Numbered from the stretch's first letter, positions 1 to 7,568 are shown. The stretch: DNA of 12,335 nucleotides from an uncultured Erysipelotrichales bacterium (GCA_910586805.1 CAJUJC010000064.1:1-12335), one strand, 5' to 3'. Program-made: numbers and translations. Notes: generated by a model not told the origin, from the sequence alone.

Positions 1-773
1 TGCATATTGTTTATATTATGCAACAAAATATACATTTTTCAATCGAATACATTTTTGAAAAACATGTGGAAGTCAGTTTGATTGAAACAAAAATGTTTCA
101 AGATCATGTCGTCTTTACAAGGACAATGCAATTAAAAGATAATGCCAACGTTCATATGTTTAGTGAAGATAATTCAGTCAGTGAAGCACAATGCCATGTT
201 AAAGATATTGTTCATTTGCAAAGAGATGCAAGTATTCAATGCGGTTATGGAGAATTGGCGCATGTGAGTGTGAATGCTGAGTATTTATATTATTTAGAAG
301 GTGAAAATGCAAGTGCTAAAGTGCGTATGGCCGCACTTTCTCAAGATAAAGAAAAGAAATATTATAAAGTCGCTATTGAACATCACTGTCCTCATACCTA
401 TGGTCAAATGGATAACTATGGGGTTGTGAAAGAAAGCGGACGCTTAGTGATTGATGGTATTGGAACAATTACAAAGGGACAATATGGTTCAGCAAGTCAT
501 CAAACAAATAAGATTATGGTTTTTGATGAAACTGCGATAGCAAGTGCGAACCCATATTTATATATTGATGATTATGATGTGAAAGCATCTCATGCTGCTG
601 CAGTAGGAAAAATGGATGAGGAACACCTTTATTATTTACAAAGTAGAGGTCTTACTAAAAAACAAGCAATGCAATTAATTACATATGGTTATTTAAAACC
701 AGTTATTGAGGTTGTGGATAATGATATGTTAAAGGAACATTTTGAAAGTGTATTGTCAAAGGTAGGTGCATAG
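1..773 (+). CDS. sufD: SufD, Fe-S cluster assembly scaffold subunit (partial, 5' end outside window)
   Basis: This is the C-terminal part of SufD, the SufB paralogue that forms the SufBC2D scaffold on which cytosolic Fe-S clusters are built. The reading frame is open from base 3 to the left edge, so the ATG at 18 is probably internal and about 256 residues are visible. The middle is the beta-helix core typical of the family. Near the end, a D-V-K-A-S-H-A-A-A-V-G stretch carries the His (codon 591-593) that matches the cluster-related His of E. coli SufD; the neighbouring Cys of E. coli is Ala here. The closing Y-Y-L-Q-S-R-G-L-T-K-K-Q-A segment is the family signature shared with SufB downstream. 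It lies directly upstream of sufS, and sufC is expected just outside the window. Assignment rests on the signature and on gene order. Confidence 0.92.
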   Translation, partial: HIVYIMQQNIHFSIEYIFEKHVEVSLIETKMFQDHVVFTRTMQLKDNANVHMFSEDNSVSEAQCHVKDIVHLQRDASIQCGYGELAHVSVNAEYLYYLEGENASAKVRMAALSQDKEKKYYKVAIEHHCPHTYGQMDNYGVVKESGRLVIDGIGTITKGQYGSASHQTNKIMVFDETAIASANPYLYIDDYDVKASHAAAVGKMDEEHLYYLQSRGLTKKQAMQLITYGYLKPVIEVVDNDMLKEHFESVLSKVGA

Positions 774-774
774 G

Positions 775-2004
775 ATGTTTGATGTTTTAAAAGTGAGAAA
801 AGATTTTCCTATGTTGAATGGCAAAACGATGCAAGGGAAACCTTTGATTTATTTAGATAATGGAGCAACAACTTTGAAGCCTAAAGTTGTTATTGAAAGT
901 GTTTGTGATTATCTTTCACAATATTCTGGGAATGCGCATAGAGGAGATTATGATTTATCTCATGAAGTCGATGAACAATATGAAAATGCAAGAATGATTG
1001 TTAAAAATTTCATTAATGCTAAAAAAGTAGAAGAAATTGTGTTTACATCAGGCTCTACTGATAGTTTAAATATGGTTGCTTATGGTTATGGAAGAACACA
1101 TTTGACACAGGGGGATGAAATTCTCATCACTGTTGCTGAACATGCATCAAATATTTTGCCATGGTTTGAAGTGGCTAAAGAAACAGGGGCGATTGTTAAG
1201 TATATTCCTTTAGATGAAAAAGGAAGATTGACTTTAGAAAATGTAAAAAATGCAATAACTGAACATACAAAGATCATTTCAATTGCTCAAGTAACAAATG
1301 TTCTAGGACATAAAGCACCATTAAAAGATATTTGTACATATGCTCATGAACATCATATTACTGTTGTTTGTGATGGTGCCCAAAGTGTTCCTCATCAATT
1401 GACTGATGTTCAGGATCTTGGTGTTGATTTTTTAGTATTTTCAGGGCATAAGATGTGTGGACCTACTGGTGTTGGTGTTTTATATGGAAAGTATGATTTG
1501 TTATGTGAAACATCTCCATTAAGATTAGGGGGAGGTTCAAATTCTCGTTTTAATAGTTGTGGAATCGTGACTTTGAAAAATCCGCCATATAAGTTTGAAG
1601 CAGGGACACCTAATATTGAAGGCGTTATTGGTTTAGGAAGTGCCATAATTTACCTTTCTCATTTAGGTATGAATGATATAGAAGCTTATGAACAAGAGTT
1701 AAGAGAATATTGTATTTCTAAAATGAAAGAATTAGATAATGTAGAAATTTATAATGAAGACTCTACTGGAGCTATTGCTTTTAATATAAAGGGTGTGTTT
1801 TCACAAGATGGAGCAAGTCTTTTTAATAGTTATGGTATTGCTGTTAGGGCTGGACAGCATTGTGCAAAAATTTTAGACGAATTTTTAGGAGTAACAAATA
1901 CTTTAAGAGTATCATTTTATTTCTATAATACAAAAGAAGAAATTGATCAATTGATTGAAGTATGTAAGAAAGGAGATGACTTTTTAGATGCATTCTTTGG
2001 ATGA
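775..2004 (+). CDS. sufS: SufS, group II cysteine desulfurase
   Basis: A PLP-dependent cysteine desulfurase that converts L-cysteine to alanine and passes the persulfide sulfur to SufU. It has 409 residues, the usual family length. The PLP-binding lysine is K226 in S-G-H-K-M-C-G-P. The catalytic cysteine is C363 in R-A-G-Q-H-C-A-K, near its position in E. coli SufS. The N-terminal Y-L-D-N-G-A-T-T motif and the R-G-D-Y-D-L-S segment are also typical. I chose the ATG at 775 because the AAAGGTAGG ribosome binding site (757-765) lies at good spacing from it. A GTG at 766 would sit right against that site and adds only three residues. The gene starts 1 nt after the sufD stop and overlaps sufU by 17 nt, so the cluster is translated as one unit. 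Confidence 0.97.
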   Translation: MFDVLKVRKDFPMLNGKTMQGKPLIYLDNGATTLKPKVVIESVCDYLSQYSGNAHRGDYDLSHEVDEQYENARMIVKNFINAKKVEEIVFTSGSTDSLNMVAYGYGRTHLTQGDEILITVAEHASNILPWFEVAKETGAIVKYIPLDEKGRLTLENVKNAITEHTKIISIAQVTNVLGHKAPLKDICTYAHEHHITVVCDGAQSVPHQLTDVQDLGVDFLVFSGHKMCGPTGVGVLYGKYDLLCETSPLRLGGGSNSRFNSCGIVTLKNPPYKFEAGTPNIEGVIGLGSAIIYLSHLGMNDIEAYEQELREYCISKMKELDNVEIYNEDSTGAIAFNIKGVFSQDGASLFNSYGIAVRAGQHCAKILDEFLGVTNTLRVSFYFYNTKEEIDQLIEVCKKGDDFLDAFFG

Positions 2005-2425
2005 ACCTCGCATTTTAAGAGGAATTATTATGGATCATTATGATAATCCAAGAAATAGAGGGCTTGTGGATGATGAGAGTTATACAAAAGTCAATATGAA
2101 TTCAGACACATGTATCGATAATTTAGATATTCAAGTGAAAATGAATGGTGATATTATTGAAGATGTTCGTTATGATGGAGAAGCTTGTGCTATTTGTACA
2201 TCTTCTACATCTATCATGAGTGAATTGATGATTGGGAAAACAAAAGAAGAAGCTTTAAAAATCTTTGATAATTATATGAATATGATTTATGAAAAAGATT
2301 ATGATGAAGATTTATTAGAAGAAGCTATTGCATTTAAGAACACACACAAACAAGCTAATCGTATTAAATGTGCAACTTTAGGATGGAATGGTTTTATAAA
2401 AATCATTAAAGAAGGTGAGGAATAG
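1988..2425 (+). CDS. sufU: SufU, zinc-dependent sulfurtransferase partner of SufS
   Basis: SufU of Gram-positive bacteria accepts sulfur from SufS by a zinc-ligand swap and passes it to the SufBCD scaffold. It has 145 residues, the normal family length. The zinc ligands are all present: C42 and D44 (S-D-T-C-I-D), C67 (E-A-C-A-I-C) and C128 (R-I-K-C-A-T-L-G-W). The N-terminal I-M-D-H-Y-D-N-P-R-N-R-G is the family signature. C70 is an extra cysteine, and Ile replaces the usual Gly between C42 and D44. The ATG is the first possible start because an in-frame TAG precedes it directly. An AGGAG at 1971-1975 inside sufS gives a rather long 12-nt spacing, so coupling to sufS translation is likely. 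Confidence 0.95.
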   Translation: MHSLDEPRILRGIIMDHYDNPRNRGLVDDESYTKVNMNSDTCIDNLDIQVKMNGDIIEDVRYDGEACAICTSSTSIMSELMIGKTKEEALKIFDNYMNMIYEKDYDEDLLEEAIAFKNTHKQANRIKCATLGWNGFIKIIKEGEE

Positions 2426-2428
2426 AAT

Positions 2429-3835
2429 ATGGAAGAAAATAAGTATGATATTCCTACAAATAAACAAGAATATGATTTTAAAGATGAAGATGTTTCTGTA
2501 TTTAAGACACCTAAAGGATTAAATGAAGATATTGTAAGAGAGATATCTAGAATAAAAAATGAACCTGAATGGATGTTAGAATATCGTTTAAAATCATTGA
2601 AGTGTTTTTTAGAAAAACCAATGCCTACTTGGGGTGTTGATTTAAGTCAAATGGATTTTGATGAATATACATATTATAATCGTCCTAGTGATAATTTGAC
2701 TGATAAGTGGGAGGAAGTCCCTGAAACAATTAAAAATACTTTTGATAAGTTAGGTATTCCTGAAGCTGAACAAAAGTTTTTAGCAGGGGCAACAGCTCAA
2801 TATGAATCAGAGGTTGTTTATCATAATATGCTAGAAGAAGTTAAGGAAAAAGGTGTTATTTTCTTGGATATAGATAGTGGTTTAAGAGAATATCCTGATA
2901 TTTTTAAAAAATATTTTGATACAGTTATACCTTATCATGATAATAAGTTTTCAGCATTAAATGGTGCTGTTTGGTCAGGAGGTTCATTTATTTATGTTCC
3001 ACCTGGTGTTACATTAGATAAACCTTTGCAATCTTATTTTAGAATTAATAGTGAAAGAATGGCACAGTTTGAAAGAACTTTGATTATTGTAGATAAAGGA
3101 TCAGATATTCATTATGTTGAGGGGTGTACAGCACCTTCTTATTCAAAGGATTCTTTACATGCTGGTGTTGTTGAAATTGTTGTATTAGAAGGGGCAAAAT
3201 GTCGTTATACAACAATTCAAAACTGGTCTAAAAATATTTACAATTTGGTTACACAACGTGCCAAAGTTTTTAAAAATGGTTCTATGGAATGGGTAGATGG
3301 AAATATTGGTTCACTTGTGACAATGAAATACCCAACTTGTGTTTTGGCAGGAGAAGGCGCTAAAGGAACTTGTATTACTATTGCTGTTGCTGATGATGTC
3401 CAAATCATTGATTCAGGTTCTAAGATGATTCATTTAGCACCACATACATCAAGTCAAATTATTTCTAAGTCAGTTTCACGAAATGGTGGAAAAGTGAATT
3501 ATCGAGGTCTTGTTCGTCATAATAAGAATGCTTTTGATTCTAAGAGTAAAGTTGAATGTGATACTTTAATTTTAGATGAGAAATCAACAAGTGATACAAT
3601 TCCTACAAATTTAATGATGAATAATGATTCTATTATTGAACATGAAGCGACTGTTTCTAAAGTTTCAGAAGATCAATTATTTTATTTGATGAGTAGAGGA
3701 CTTACAAAACAACAAGCAACTGAAATGATTGTTATGGGATTTATTGAGCCTTTTTCTAGAGAATTACCAATGGAATATGCTGTTGAATTAAATCAGTTAT
3801 TGAAACTTGATTTTGGAGAAAACAGTCTTGGATAA
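2429..3835 (+). CDS. sufB: SufB, Fe-S cluster assembly scaffold
   Basis: The main scaffold subunit of the SufBC2D complex, on which nascent [4Fe-4S]/[2Fe-2S] clusters are assembled before transfer to apoproteins. The full-length gene has 468 residues. Recognisable parts are the N-terminal I-S-R-I-K-N-E-P-E-W-M block, the S-G-G-S-F-I-Y-V-P-P-G-V segment, the V-E-G-C-T-A-P motif, and the C-terminal core. In that core, C377 (K-V-E-C-D) and E406 (I-E-H-E-A-T) correspond to the functionally important Cys and Glu of E. coli SufB. The last block F-Y-L-M-S-R-G-L-T-K-Q-Q-A mirrors the end of SufD. A GGTGAGG site precedes the ATG, which lies 3 nt after the sufU stop. The 3' end of the gene also carries the ribosome binding site and TTG start of the next gene. 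Confidence 0.97.
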   Translation: MEENKYDIPTNKQEYDFKDEDVSVFKTPKGLNEDIVREISRIKNEPEWMLEYRLKSLKCFLEKPMPTWGVDLSQMDFDEYTYYNRPSDNLTDKWEEVPETIKNTFDKLGIPEAEQKFLAGATAQYESEVVYHNMLEEVKEKGVIFLDIDSGLREYPDIFKKYFDTVIPYHDNKFSALNGAVWSGGSFIYVPPGVTLDKPLQSYFRINSERMAQFERTLIIVDKGSDIHYVEGCTAPSYSKDSLHAGVVEIVVLEGAKCRYTTIQNWSKNIYNLVTQRAKVFKNGSMEWVDGNIGSLVTMKYPTCVLAGEGAKGTCITIAVADDVQIIDSGSKMIHLAPHTSSQIISKSVSRNGGKVNYRGLVRHNKNAFDSKSKVECDTLILDEKSTSDTIPTNLMMNNDSIIEHEATVSKVSEDQLFYLMSRGLTKQQATEMIVMGFIEPFSRELPMEYAVELNQLLKLDFGENSLG

Positions 3836-4367
3836 ACAAAGCATAAGAAAAATGATGAAAGAAAAACGTCTAAAAAATAAGACGTTTTTACTTCATAATC
3901 AACATATTTTAGAAAAAGTATTAAACCATAGTCGTTATCAATCATCCTCTACAATAGGTATTTATGTGAGTTTAAAAGATGAAGTTGATACACTTCAAAT
4001 TATAGAAAATGCATTATTATCACATCGTGTATGTGTTCCTAAAGTTCATGGCGATACAATGTCTTTTTATGAAATTAAATCCTTAAAGGATTTAACAATA
4101 GGTCATTTTCATGTTTTAGAACCTATCACCAATATCCTTGTTGAAGCAAGAGATATCGAATTAATGATTGTTCCTATGCTTGCCTTTGATAAACGTTTAT
4201 ATAGATTAGGGTATGGTAGGGGATATTATGATAAATACATGAGTCATGATTTTTATGGATATAAATTAGGGTTGGCTTATTCATGGCAAGAAGTTGAATA
4301 TGTACCAAACGATGACTATGACCAACAATTAGATGAAATTATAACTGAGAAGTCTTGCATTTTGTAA
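3828..4367 (+). CDS. 5-formyltetrahydrofolate cyclo-ligase (MTHFS family)
   Basis: ATP-dependent conversion of 5-formyltetrahydrofolate to 5,10-methenyltetrahydrofolate, a folate salvage step in the cytosol. The protein has 179 residues, normal for the family. The N-terminus (M-D-K-Q-S-I-R-K-M-M-K-E-K-R) has the typical basic helix, I-G-I-Y-V-S-L-K-D-E-V-D-T is the central block, and G-Y-G-R-G-Y-Y-D-K-Y (about residues 128-137) is the C-terminal ATP-binding signature. I chose the TTG at 3828. GGAGAA (3815-3820) lies 7 nt upstream, and the resulting N-terminus matches the family. A TTG at 3807 would add seven residues with no ribosome binding site. The gene overlaps sufB by 8 nt, implying translational coupling. 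No functional link to Fe-S assembly is known to me. The family is secure; the exact gene name is not. Confidence 0.92.
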   Translation: MDKQSIRKMMKEKRLKNKTFLLHNQHILEKVLNHSRYQSSSTIGIYVSLKDEVDTLQIIENALLSHRVCVPKVHGDTMSFYEIKSLKDLTIGHFHVLEPITNILVEARDIELMIVPMLAFDKRLYRLGYGRGYYDKYMSHDFYGYKLGLAYSWQEVEYVPNDDYDQQLDEIITEKSCIL

Positions 4368-4377
4368 GACTTTTTTT
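4350..4377 (+). terminator. Rho-independent terminator of the suf/cyclo-ligase operon
   Basis: A 9-bp stem, AAGTCTTGC pairing with GTAAGACTT (one G-T pair), surrounds a 5-nt loop, and TTTTT follows at 4373-4377. The stem begins inside the last codons of the cyclo-ligase gene and includes its TAA stop. It separates the suf operon from the sporulation genes. Confidence 0.85.
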
Positions 4378-4382
4378 ATATT

Positions 4383-4413
4383 TTGTTATAAAGTAGAAAA
4401 GTATTCATATAAT
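4383..4413 (+). promoter_or_regulatory. Candidate promoter of the yunB/yutH-like pair
   Basis: CATATAAT at 4406-4413 matches seven of eight bases of the sporulation sigma-E -10 consensus (CATACAAT form), which would suit a yunB gene. A GTTATA-like upstream element is weak. The same bases contain TATAAT (4408-4413) with TTGTTA at 4383-4388, but the 19-nt spacer is long for sigma-A. Transcription would begin about 4420, leaving only about 9 nt before the ATG at 4429. Which sigma factor uses it cannot be decided from sequence. Confidence 0.45.
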
Positions 4414-4428
4414 GGAATGGTGAATTGT

Positions 4429-5085
4429 ATGAAAAAATGGTTGATTATTGTAGGATGTATTTTTTCTTTGATTATTGTTTTATGTTTGTCATTATATATT
4501 CATTTAATTCCACTGATTAAAGACTATGGAAAAATGGAAATAGAAAGATTTAATCAATTGATTATTTCACATTGTTATTTTACAGATGATTCTCAGTATG
4601 ATGATTTGGTTGTTATAGAAAGAGATGAGAATCAAAATATTCAATTAATTGATTTTGATATGGTTAAAGTGAATCAACTTTCTTCTCAAATTGTAAGGGA
4701 TATAGAAAACACATATTCATTATTAGAAGAAGGAAGATTTAAAGCAAGTGATGATACTTATTATCAAAGACGTATGCAAGAAGTATCTCAAAATGGTATC
4801 ATTTCTCGTATTTCTATTGCATCATTATTACATGTTCCCTTATTTCAATGGATGTCTCCTTATTTATCTATCAAATATAAACATTTATCAAGCGTAGGAA
4901 GTTCAGTTGTGAAGAAAATAGAAAACTATGGAGTTAATCATGTTATGGTAGAACTTGCTATTGAAATAACAATGAATCTTACAATGGTTTATCCGTTCTT
5001 TGAACAATATCATTCTCATACCATTAAGATACCAATTCTTTTAGAAATTTTTCAAGGTCAAATCCCACTTGTATATCATCAATAG
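4429..5085 (+). CDS. yunB: Sporulation protein YunB family
   Basis: A YunB-like protein. In Bacillus this family is made in the mother cell under sigma-E and is needed for normal spore formation, though its biochemical role is unknown. The 218-residue protein has one N-terminal membrane segment (about residues 4-26), then an extracytoplasmic domain. The diagnostic part is the D-L-V-V-I-E-R-D-E-N-Q-N-I-Q-L-I-D-F-D block running into M-V-K-V-N-Q. It is followed by an N-Y-G-V-N-H-V segment and the terminal F-Q-G-Q-I-P-L-V-Y-H-Q, which stands where YunB ends in V-P-x-x-Y. It is somewhat diverged and slightly shorter than Bacillus YunB. I took ATG 4429 over ATG 4417 because GGTG (4419-4422) is well spaced from 4429 and the candidate promoter would start transcription at about 4420. 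It is followed 14 nt later by a yutH-like gene. Confidence 0.82.
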   Translation: MKKWLIIVGCIFSLIIVLCLSLYIHLIPLIKDYGKMEIERFNQLIISHCYFTDDSQYDDLVVIERDENQNIQLIDFDMVKVNQLSSQIVRDIENTYSLLEEGRFKASDDTYYQRRMQEVSQNGIISRISIASLLHVPLFQWMSPYLSIKYKHLSSVGSSVVKKIENYGVNHVMVELAIEITMNLTMVYPFFEQYHSHTIKIPILLEIFQGQIPLVYHQ

Positions 5086-5099
5086 AAAGAAGAATGTAA

Positions 5100-5972
5100 A
5101 TGAATCATATTTTAAAATTGTATTATGGGATGGAAGTAGATGTATCTCCATTTCAATATTTTACCTTTCATCAAAATATTTATTATTTAACTTGTTTTCA
5201 AGATAATCGTTCTTTTTTTGAAATTTATCAATACTATCGTTATTTTATGCAACAATGCGGATATCAAGGTTATACTATTGTTTTAAATGTACAAGAAGCA
5301 ATAGAATCTCATCAACATATTTTGCTTCAATATCATAAAGAGAGCTTTGATTTCCAAATATATCTTCATACATTTTTAACGCCTTTGCCTATTCAAAGAC
5401 TTCCTATTACACATATAAAAGAACAATGGATATGTAAAATTGATCGTGTTAAAGAATTGGTTAAACACTATGCTTATAGTTTTCAACATAATCCTGATTT
5501 GGTTTCTTTGATTTACTATTATGCTGGTATTGGAGAGAATTGTATTAGTATTTTGAATGAGATTTTATCAATGGATAAAAATGCTACGATTTCAATGGGA
5601 TTATCATTAAAATATCCAATAACAGAATATGTTTATGATGTGTTAAATCCATGTCACTATATTATAAGTACACGAATGAGACATCTTGTTTATTTAATAA
5701 AAAGTCATTTATTAAGTTATGATATGTTTAATGAACTTTTAGAAAAACAATATTTTGATATTTATGAAATTTATTATTTTTATGCAAGATTTTTCTTTCC
5801 TTCAACTTTCTTTGATGATATTTTATGTCGTCAACTTTCAAAAGAAGAGATTGAAAAATATTATCAAATTATAGAACAAGATCAATCTATGTATGTGGAA
5901 ATGACTAAAATACTATCATTTTATATATCACTTCCTAAAATCAGTTGGATAAATCGTAAAAATATGCTATAA
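5100..5972 (+). CDS. YutH-like spore coat pseudokinase (CotS/YutH group)
   Basis: The 290-residue protein resembles the YutH branch of spore coat proteins, which are built on an aminoglycoside-phosphotransferase-like fold. The supporting segments are Y-Y-Y-A-G-I-G-E-N-C-I-S-I-L in the middle, where YutH has Y-Y-x-G-L-A-E-N-A-I. A P-I-T-E-Y-V-Y-D block follows, then S-T-R-M-R-H-L, then Y-A-R-F-F-F-P-S-T-F-F, which matches the YutH Y-S-R-L-L-F-P-x-H-Y-F region, and finally L-P-K-I-S-W-I. No catalytic H-x-D or D-F-G-like motif is visible, so it is probably not an active kinase. Tyr, Phe and His are strikingly abundant. The next-door yunB supports a spore role, and I recall yunB and yutH being near each other in Bacillus too. 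A weak GAAAGAAG site precedes the ATG. Similarity is low and judged by eye. Confidence 0.6.
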   Translation: MNHILKLYYGMEVDVSPFQYFTFHQNIYYLTCFQDNRSFFEIYQYYRYFMQQCGYQGYTIVLNVQEAIESHQHILLQYHKESFDFQIYLHTFLTPLPIQRLPITHIKEQWICKIDRVKELVKHYAYSFQHNPDLVSLIYYYAGIGENCISILNEILSMDKNATISMGLSLKYPITEYVYDVLNPCHYIISTRMRHLVYLIKSHLLSYDMFNELLEKQYFDIYEIYYFYARFFFPSTFFDDILCRQLSKEEIEKYYQIIEQDQSMYVEMTKILSFYISLPKISWINRKNML

Positions 5973-5973
5973 T
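5945..5973 (+). promoter_or_regulatory. Sigma-A promoter with extended -10, upstream of the HEAT-methyltransferase gene
   Basis: TTGGAT at 5945-5950, a 17-nt spacer and a perfect TATAAT at 5968-5973, with TG at 5965-5966 giving an extended TGCTATAAT -10. The -35 matches the consensus only in its first half. The -10 overlaps the stop codon of the yutH-like gene. Transcription would start about 5980, giving a leader of about 25 nt with AAGGGAAG at 5991-5998 as ribosome binding site. Confidence 0.8.
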
Positions 5974-6004
5974 ATAGCCTAACAAACTGAAAGGGAAGTA
6001 TAGA

Positions 6005-7453
6005 ATGGATTGTGTAAATCATATTATGAATAATATTAATGTTAGAGAATCATTAATATCTTTAAAAAGAATTATAGAAAATGAACCAAATTTATCTTTG
6101 AACATAGATTTAAAAGAACAATTAATTTTACTATTGGATCATGAAGATCCAAAGGTGAGAAAGAATACAGCAATTATATTAGGATATTTTCAAAATACTG
6201 CATCTCTTCTTTTGAAAGCTTATTATAAAGAAAAAACGGAGTATGTTAAAGAAGCTTATTTAAAAGGAATGAGTTTGCAAAATTGTCGTAAATATTTAAC
6301 TGATTTAAAGAAAATACAAACTTCACTCATGCATCAGGAATTAGTTTCTTCTAAACATATTCAGGCACAATTAAAAGTATTAAATCCATTGATTTTGTCT
6401 ACTTATCAACATAAAAAGAAAATGATTAAATTAAAACATGAACCAGTGGATGTTATTTTAACAACCTTACCATATTATCAATTTGTTGCATTTGAATATG
6501 TTTTAGCTAATAAATATAAGCCTGTGAGTCAAGGTGTATTGGTACGTAGTGATTCTTTATATGATTTACAAACAATTCGTGTATATAAGGATATGATTAT
6601 TCCTTTAGGTGTTTCTTATTTGGAACCAAAGATAGAAGCTATTGAAGAAGGTCTAAAACGTTGGCATTTGATAGATATATTAAGCAAGTTATATGATGAG
6701 GGTGATATATTTTATTATCGCGTTGTTGATGGGATGAGAGAAAAGAATTCTCAGCTTGTTAAACAGGTATCACAGAAAATATTTGAACTTTATCCACATC
6801 AATTATTAAATTCATCAGAAAATTATGATATTGAAATTATTTTGAAAGAAGTAAGAAAAGGAACTGTTAATTTATATTTAAAATTATCTCATTTAAAAAA
6901 TCCTCGATTTATATATCGTAAAAATGTCATTGCAACATCAATGCAACCCTATGTAGCAGCTACACTTGTTCAGCTTGCTAAGCCATATATGAAGGATTAT
7001 GGAAAGGTTCTTGATCCTTTTGCAGGGACTGGAACTTTATTGATTGAAAAAAATATGGTTGTTCCTTCTCGTTTTGCAATGGGAGTAGATGTTTATAGTG
7101 ATGGAATAGAAATGGCAAAGAAAAATGCAAAGATTGCAAATCAAATCATTCATTTTGTTCATAAAGATGCACTTCGTTTTAGTACAAGTGAATTATTTGA
7201 TGAAATTTTAACAGATATGCCAACTTTAGCACAAGTGAAGGATGTGGAACATCTCAAAGAACTTTATGATCGTTTCTTTACAAGAATTCCTCATTTGATT
7301 AAACCAGGAGGGTATATATTCTTATATACAAGTGAAATTTCTTTGATTAGAAAAAATCTTCGTTTACAAGAAGGATACTTATCTTTGGAAGAACATTATG
7401 ATATTCCTAGAGGTAAAAATATGTTTTATTTCTTTATTATAAAGGTGAAATAA
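6005..7453 (+). CDS. HEAT-repeat protein fused to a THUMP/RlmKL-type methyltransferase domain
   Basis: The 482-residue protein has three parts. Residues about 35-95 form HEAT-like alpha repeats (L-L-D-H-E-D-P-K-V-R-K-N-T-A-I-I-L-G). Residues about 145-330 resemble a degenerate THUMP-type RNA-binding linker ending in R-F-I-Y-R-K-N and M-Q-P-Y-V-A-A-T-L-V. Residues about 334-480 are a Rossmann methyltransferase of the UPF0020/Trm14/RlmL kind with a clear SAM motif, V-L-D-P-F-A-G-T-G-T (335-344). The motif that is normally N/D-P-P-Y is D404-M-P-T here, keeping one proline but losing the aromatic residue. The protein may therefore be an RNA methyltransferase with altered specificity, or a non-catalytic SAM/RNA binder. 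The substrate is unknown. The gene stands alone between its own promoter and terminator. The domain assignment of the C-terminal part is firm; that of the middle is weak. Confidence 0.8.
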   Translation: MDCVNHIMNNINVRESLISLKRIIENEPNLSLNIDLKEQLILLLDHEDPKVRKNTAIILGYFQNTASLLLKAYYKEKTEYVKEAYLKGMSLQNCRKYLTDLKKIQTSLMHQELVSSKHIQAQLKVLNPLILSTYQHKKKMIKLKHEPVDVILTTLPYYQFVAFEYVLANKYKPVSQGVLVRSDSLYDLQTIRVYKDMIIPLGVSYLEPKIEAIEEGLKRWHLIDILSKLYDEGDIFYYRVVDGMREKNSQLVKQVSQKIFELYPHQLLNSSENYDIEIILKEVRKGTVNLYLKLSHLKNPRFIYRKNVIATSMQPYVAATLVQLAKPYMKDYGKVLDPFAGTGTLLIEKNMVVPSRFAMGVDVYSDGIEMAKKNAKIANQIIHFVHKDALRFSTSELFDEILTDMPTLAQVKDVEHLKELYDRFFTRIPHLIKPGGYIFLYTSEISLIRKNLRLQEGYLSLEEHYDIPRGKNMFYFFIIKVK

Positions 7454-7478
7454 TCCTACGATGTAGGATTTTTCTTTT
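7452..7478 (+). terminator. Rho-independent terminator of the HEAT-methyltransferase gene
   Basis: AATCCTAC at 7452-7459 pairs perfectly with GTAGGATT at 7463-7470 around a 3-nt loop, and is followed by a broken T tract to 7478. The stem starts inside the TAA stop codon of the gene. Confidence 0.88.
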
Positions 7479-7537
7479 GGAATTTATTTTTGTTAAAATA
7501 TATGAGAATAAATGATAAGTTCAAATTGAAAAAATTA

Positions 7538-7568
7538 TAAACTTGGAGTATACTCTAGCGTATATGAT
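7538..7568 (+). promoter_or_regulatory. Probable MerR-type promoter and operator for the DUF1893-MATE operon
   Basis: TAAACT at 7538-7543 and TATGAT at 7563-7568 are separated by a 19-nt spacer. That spacer, TGGAGTATACTCTAGCGTA, is centred on the perfect inverted repeat GAGTATACTC (7546-7555), flanked by T-G and T-A. A 19-bp spacer carrying a TTGGAGT-ACTC palindrome is the hallmark of promoters twisted open by MerR-family activators (NmlR/AdhR-like subgroup). An alternative reading is an ordinary promoter, TTGAAA (7527-7532), 16 nt, TATACT (7549-7554), with the palindrome lying on the -10 as a repressor site. Either way the palindrome is a good operator candidate. No MerR gene lies in the window. 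Confidence 0.6.

Noticed and set aside
1..20. ATG at 18 as the true sufD start
   Set aside because: The frame stays open to the left edge, the visible part is short for SufD, and no ribosome binding site precedes this ATG.
766..774. GTG at 766 as the sufS start
   Set aside because: It directly abuts the AAAGGTAGG site that is properly spaced for ATG 775, and adds only three non-conserved residues.
1086..1277. Minus-strand ORF of 63 codons inside sufS
   Set aside because: It lies wholly within a conserved gene on the other strand, has no ribosome binding site and resembles nothing known.
1410..1646. Minus-strand ORF of 78 codons inside sufS
   Set aside because: Antisense to conserved SufS sequence including the PLP lysine region; a chance open frame.
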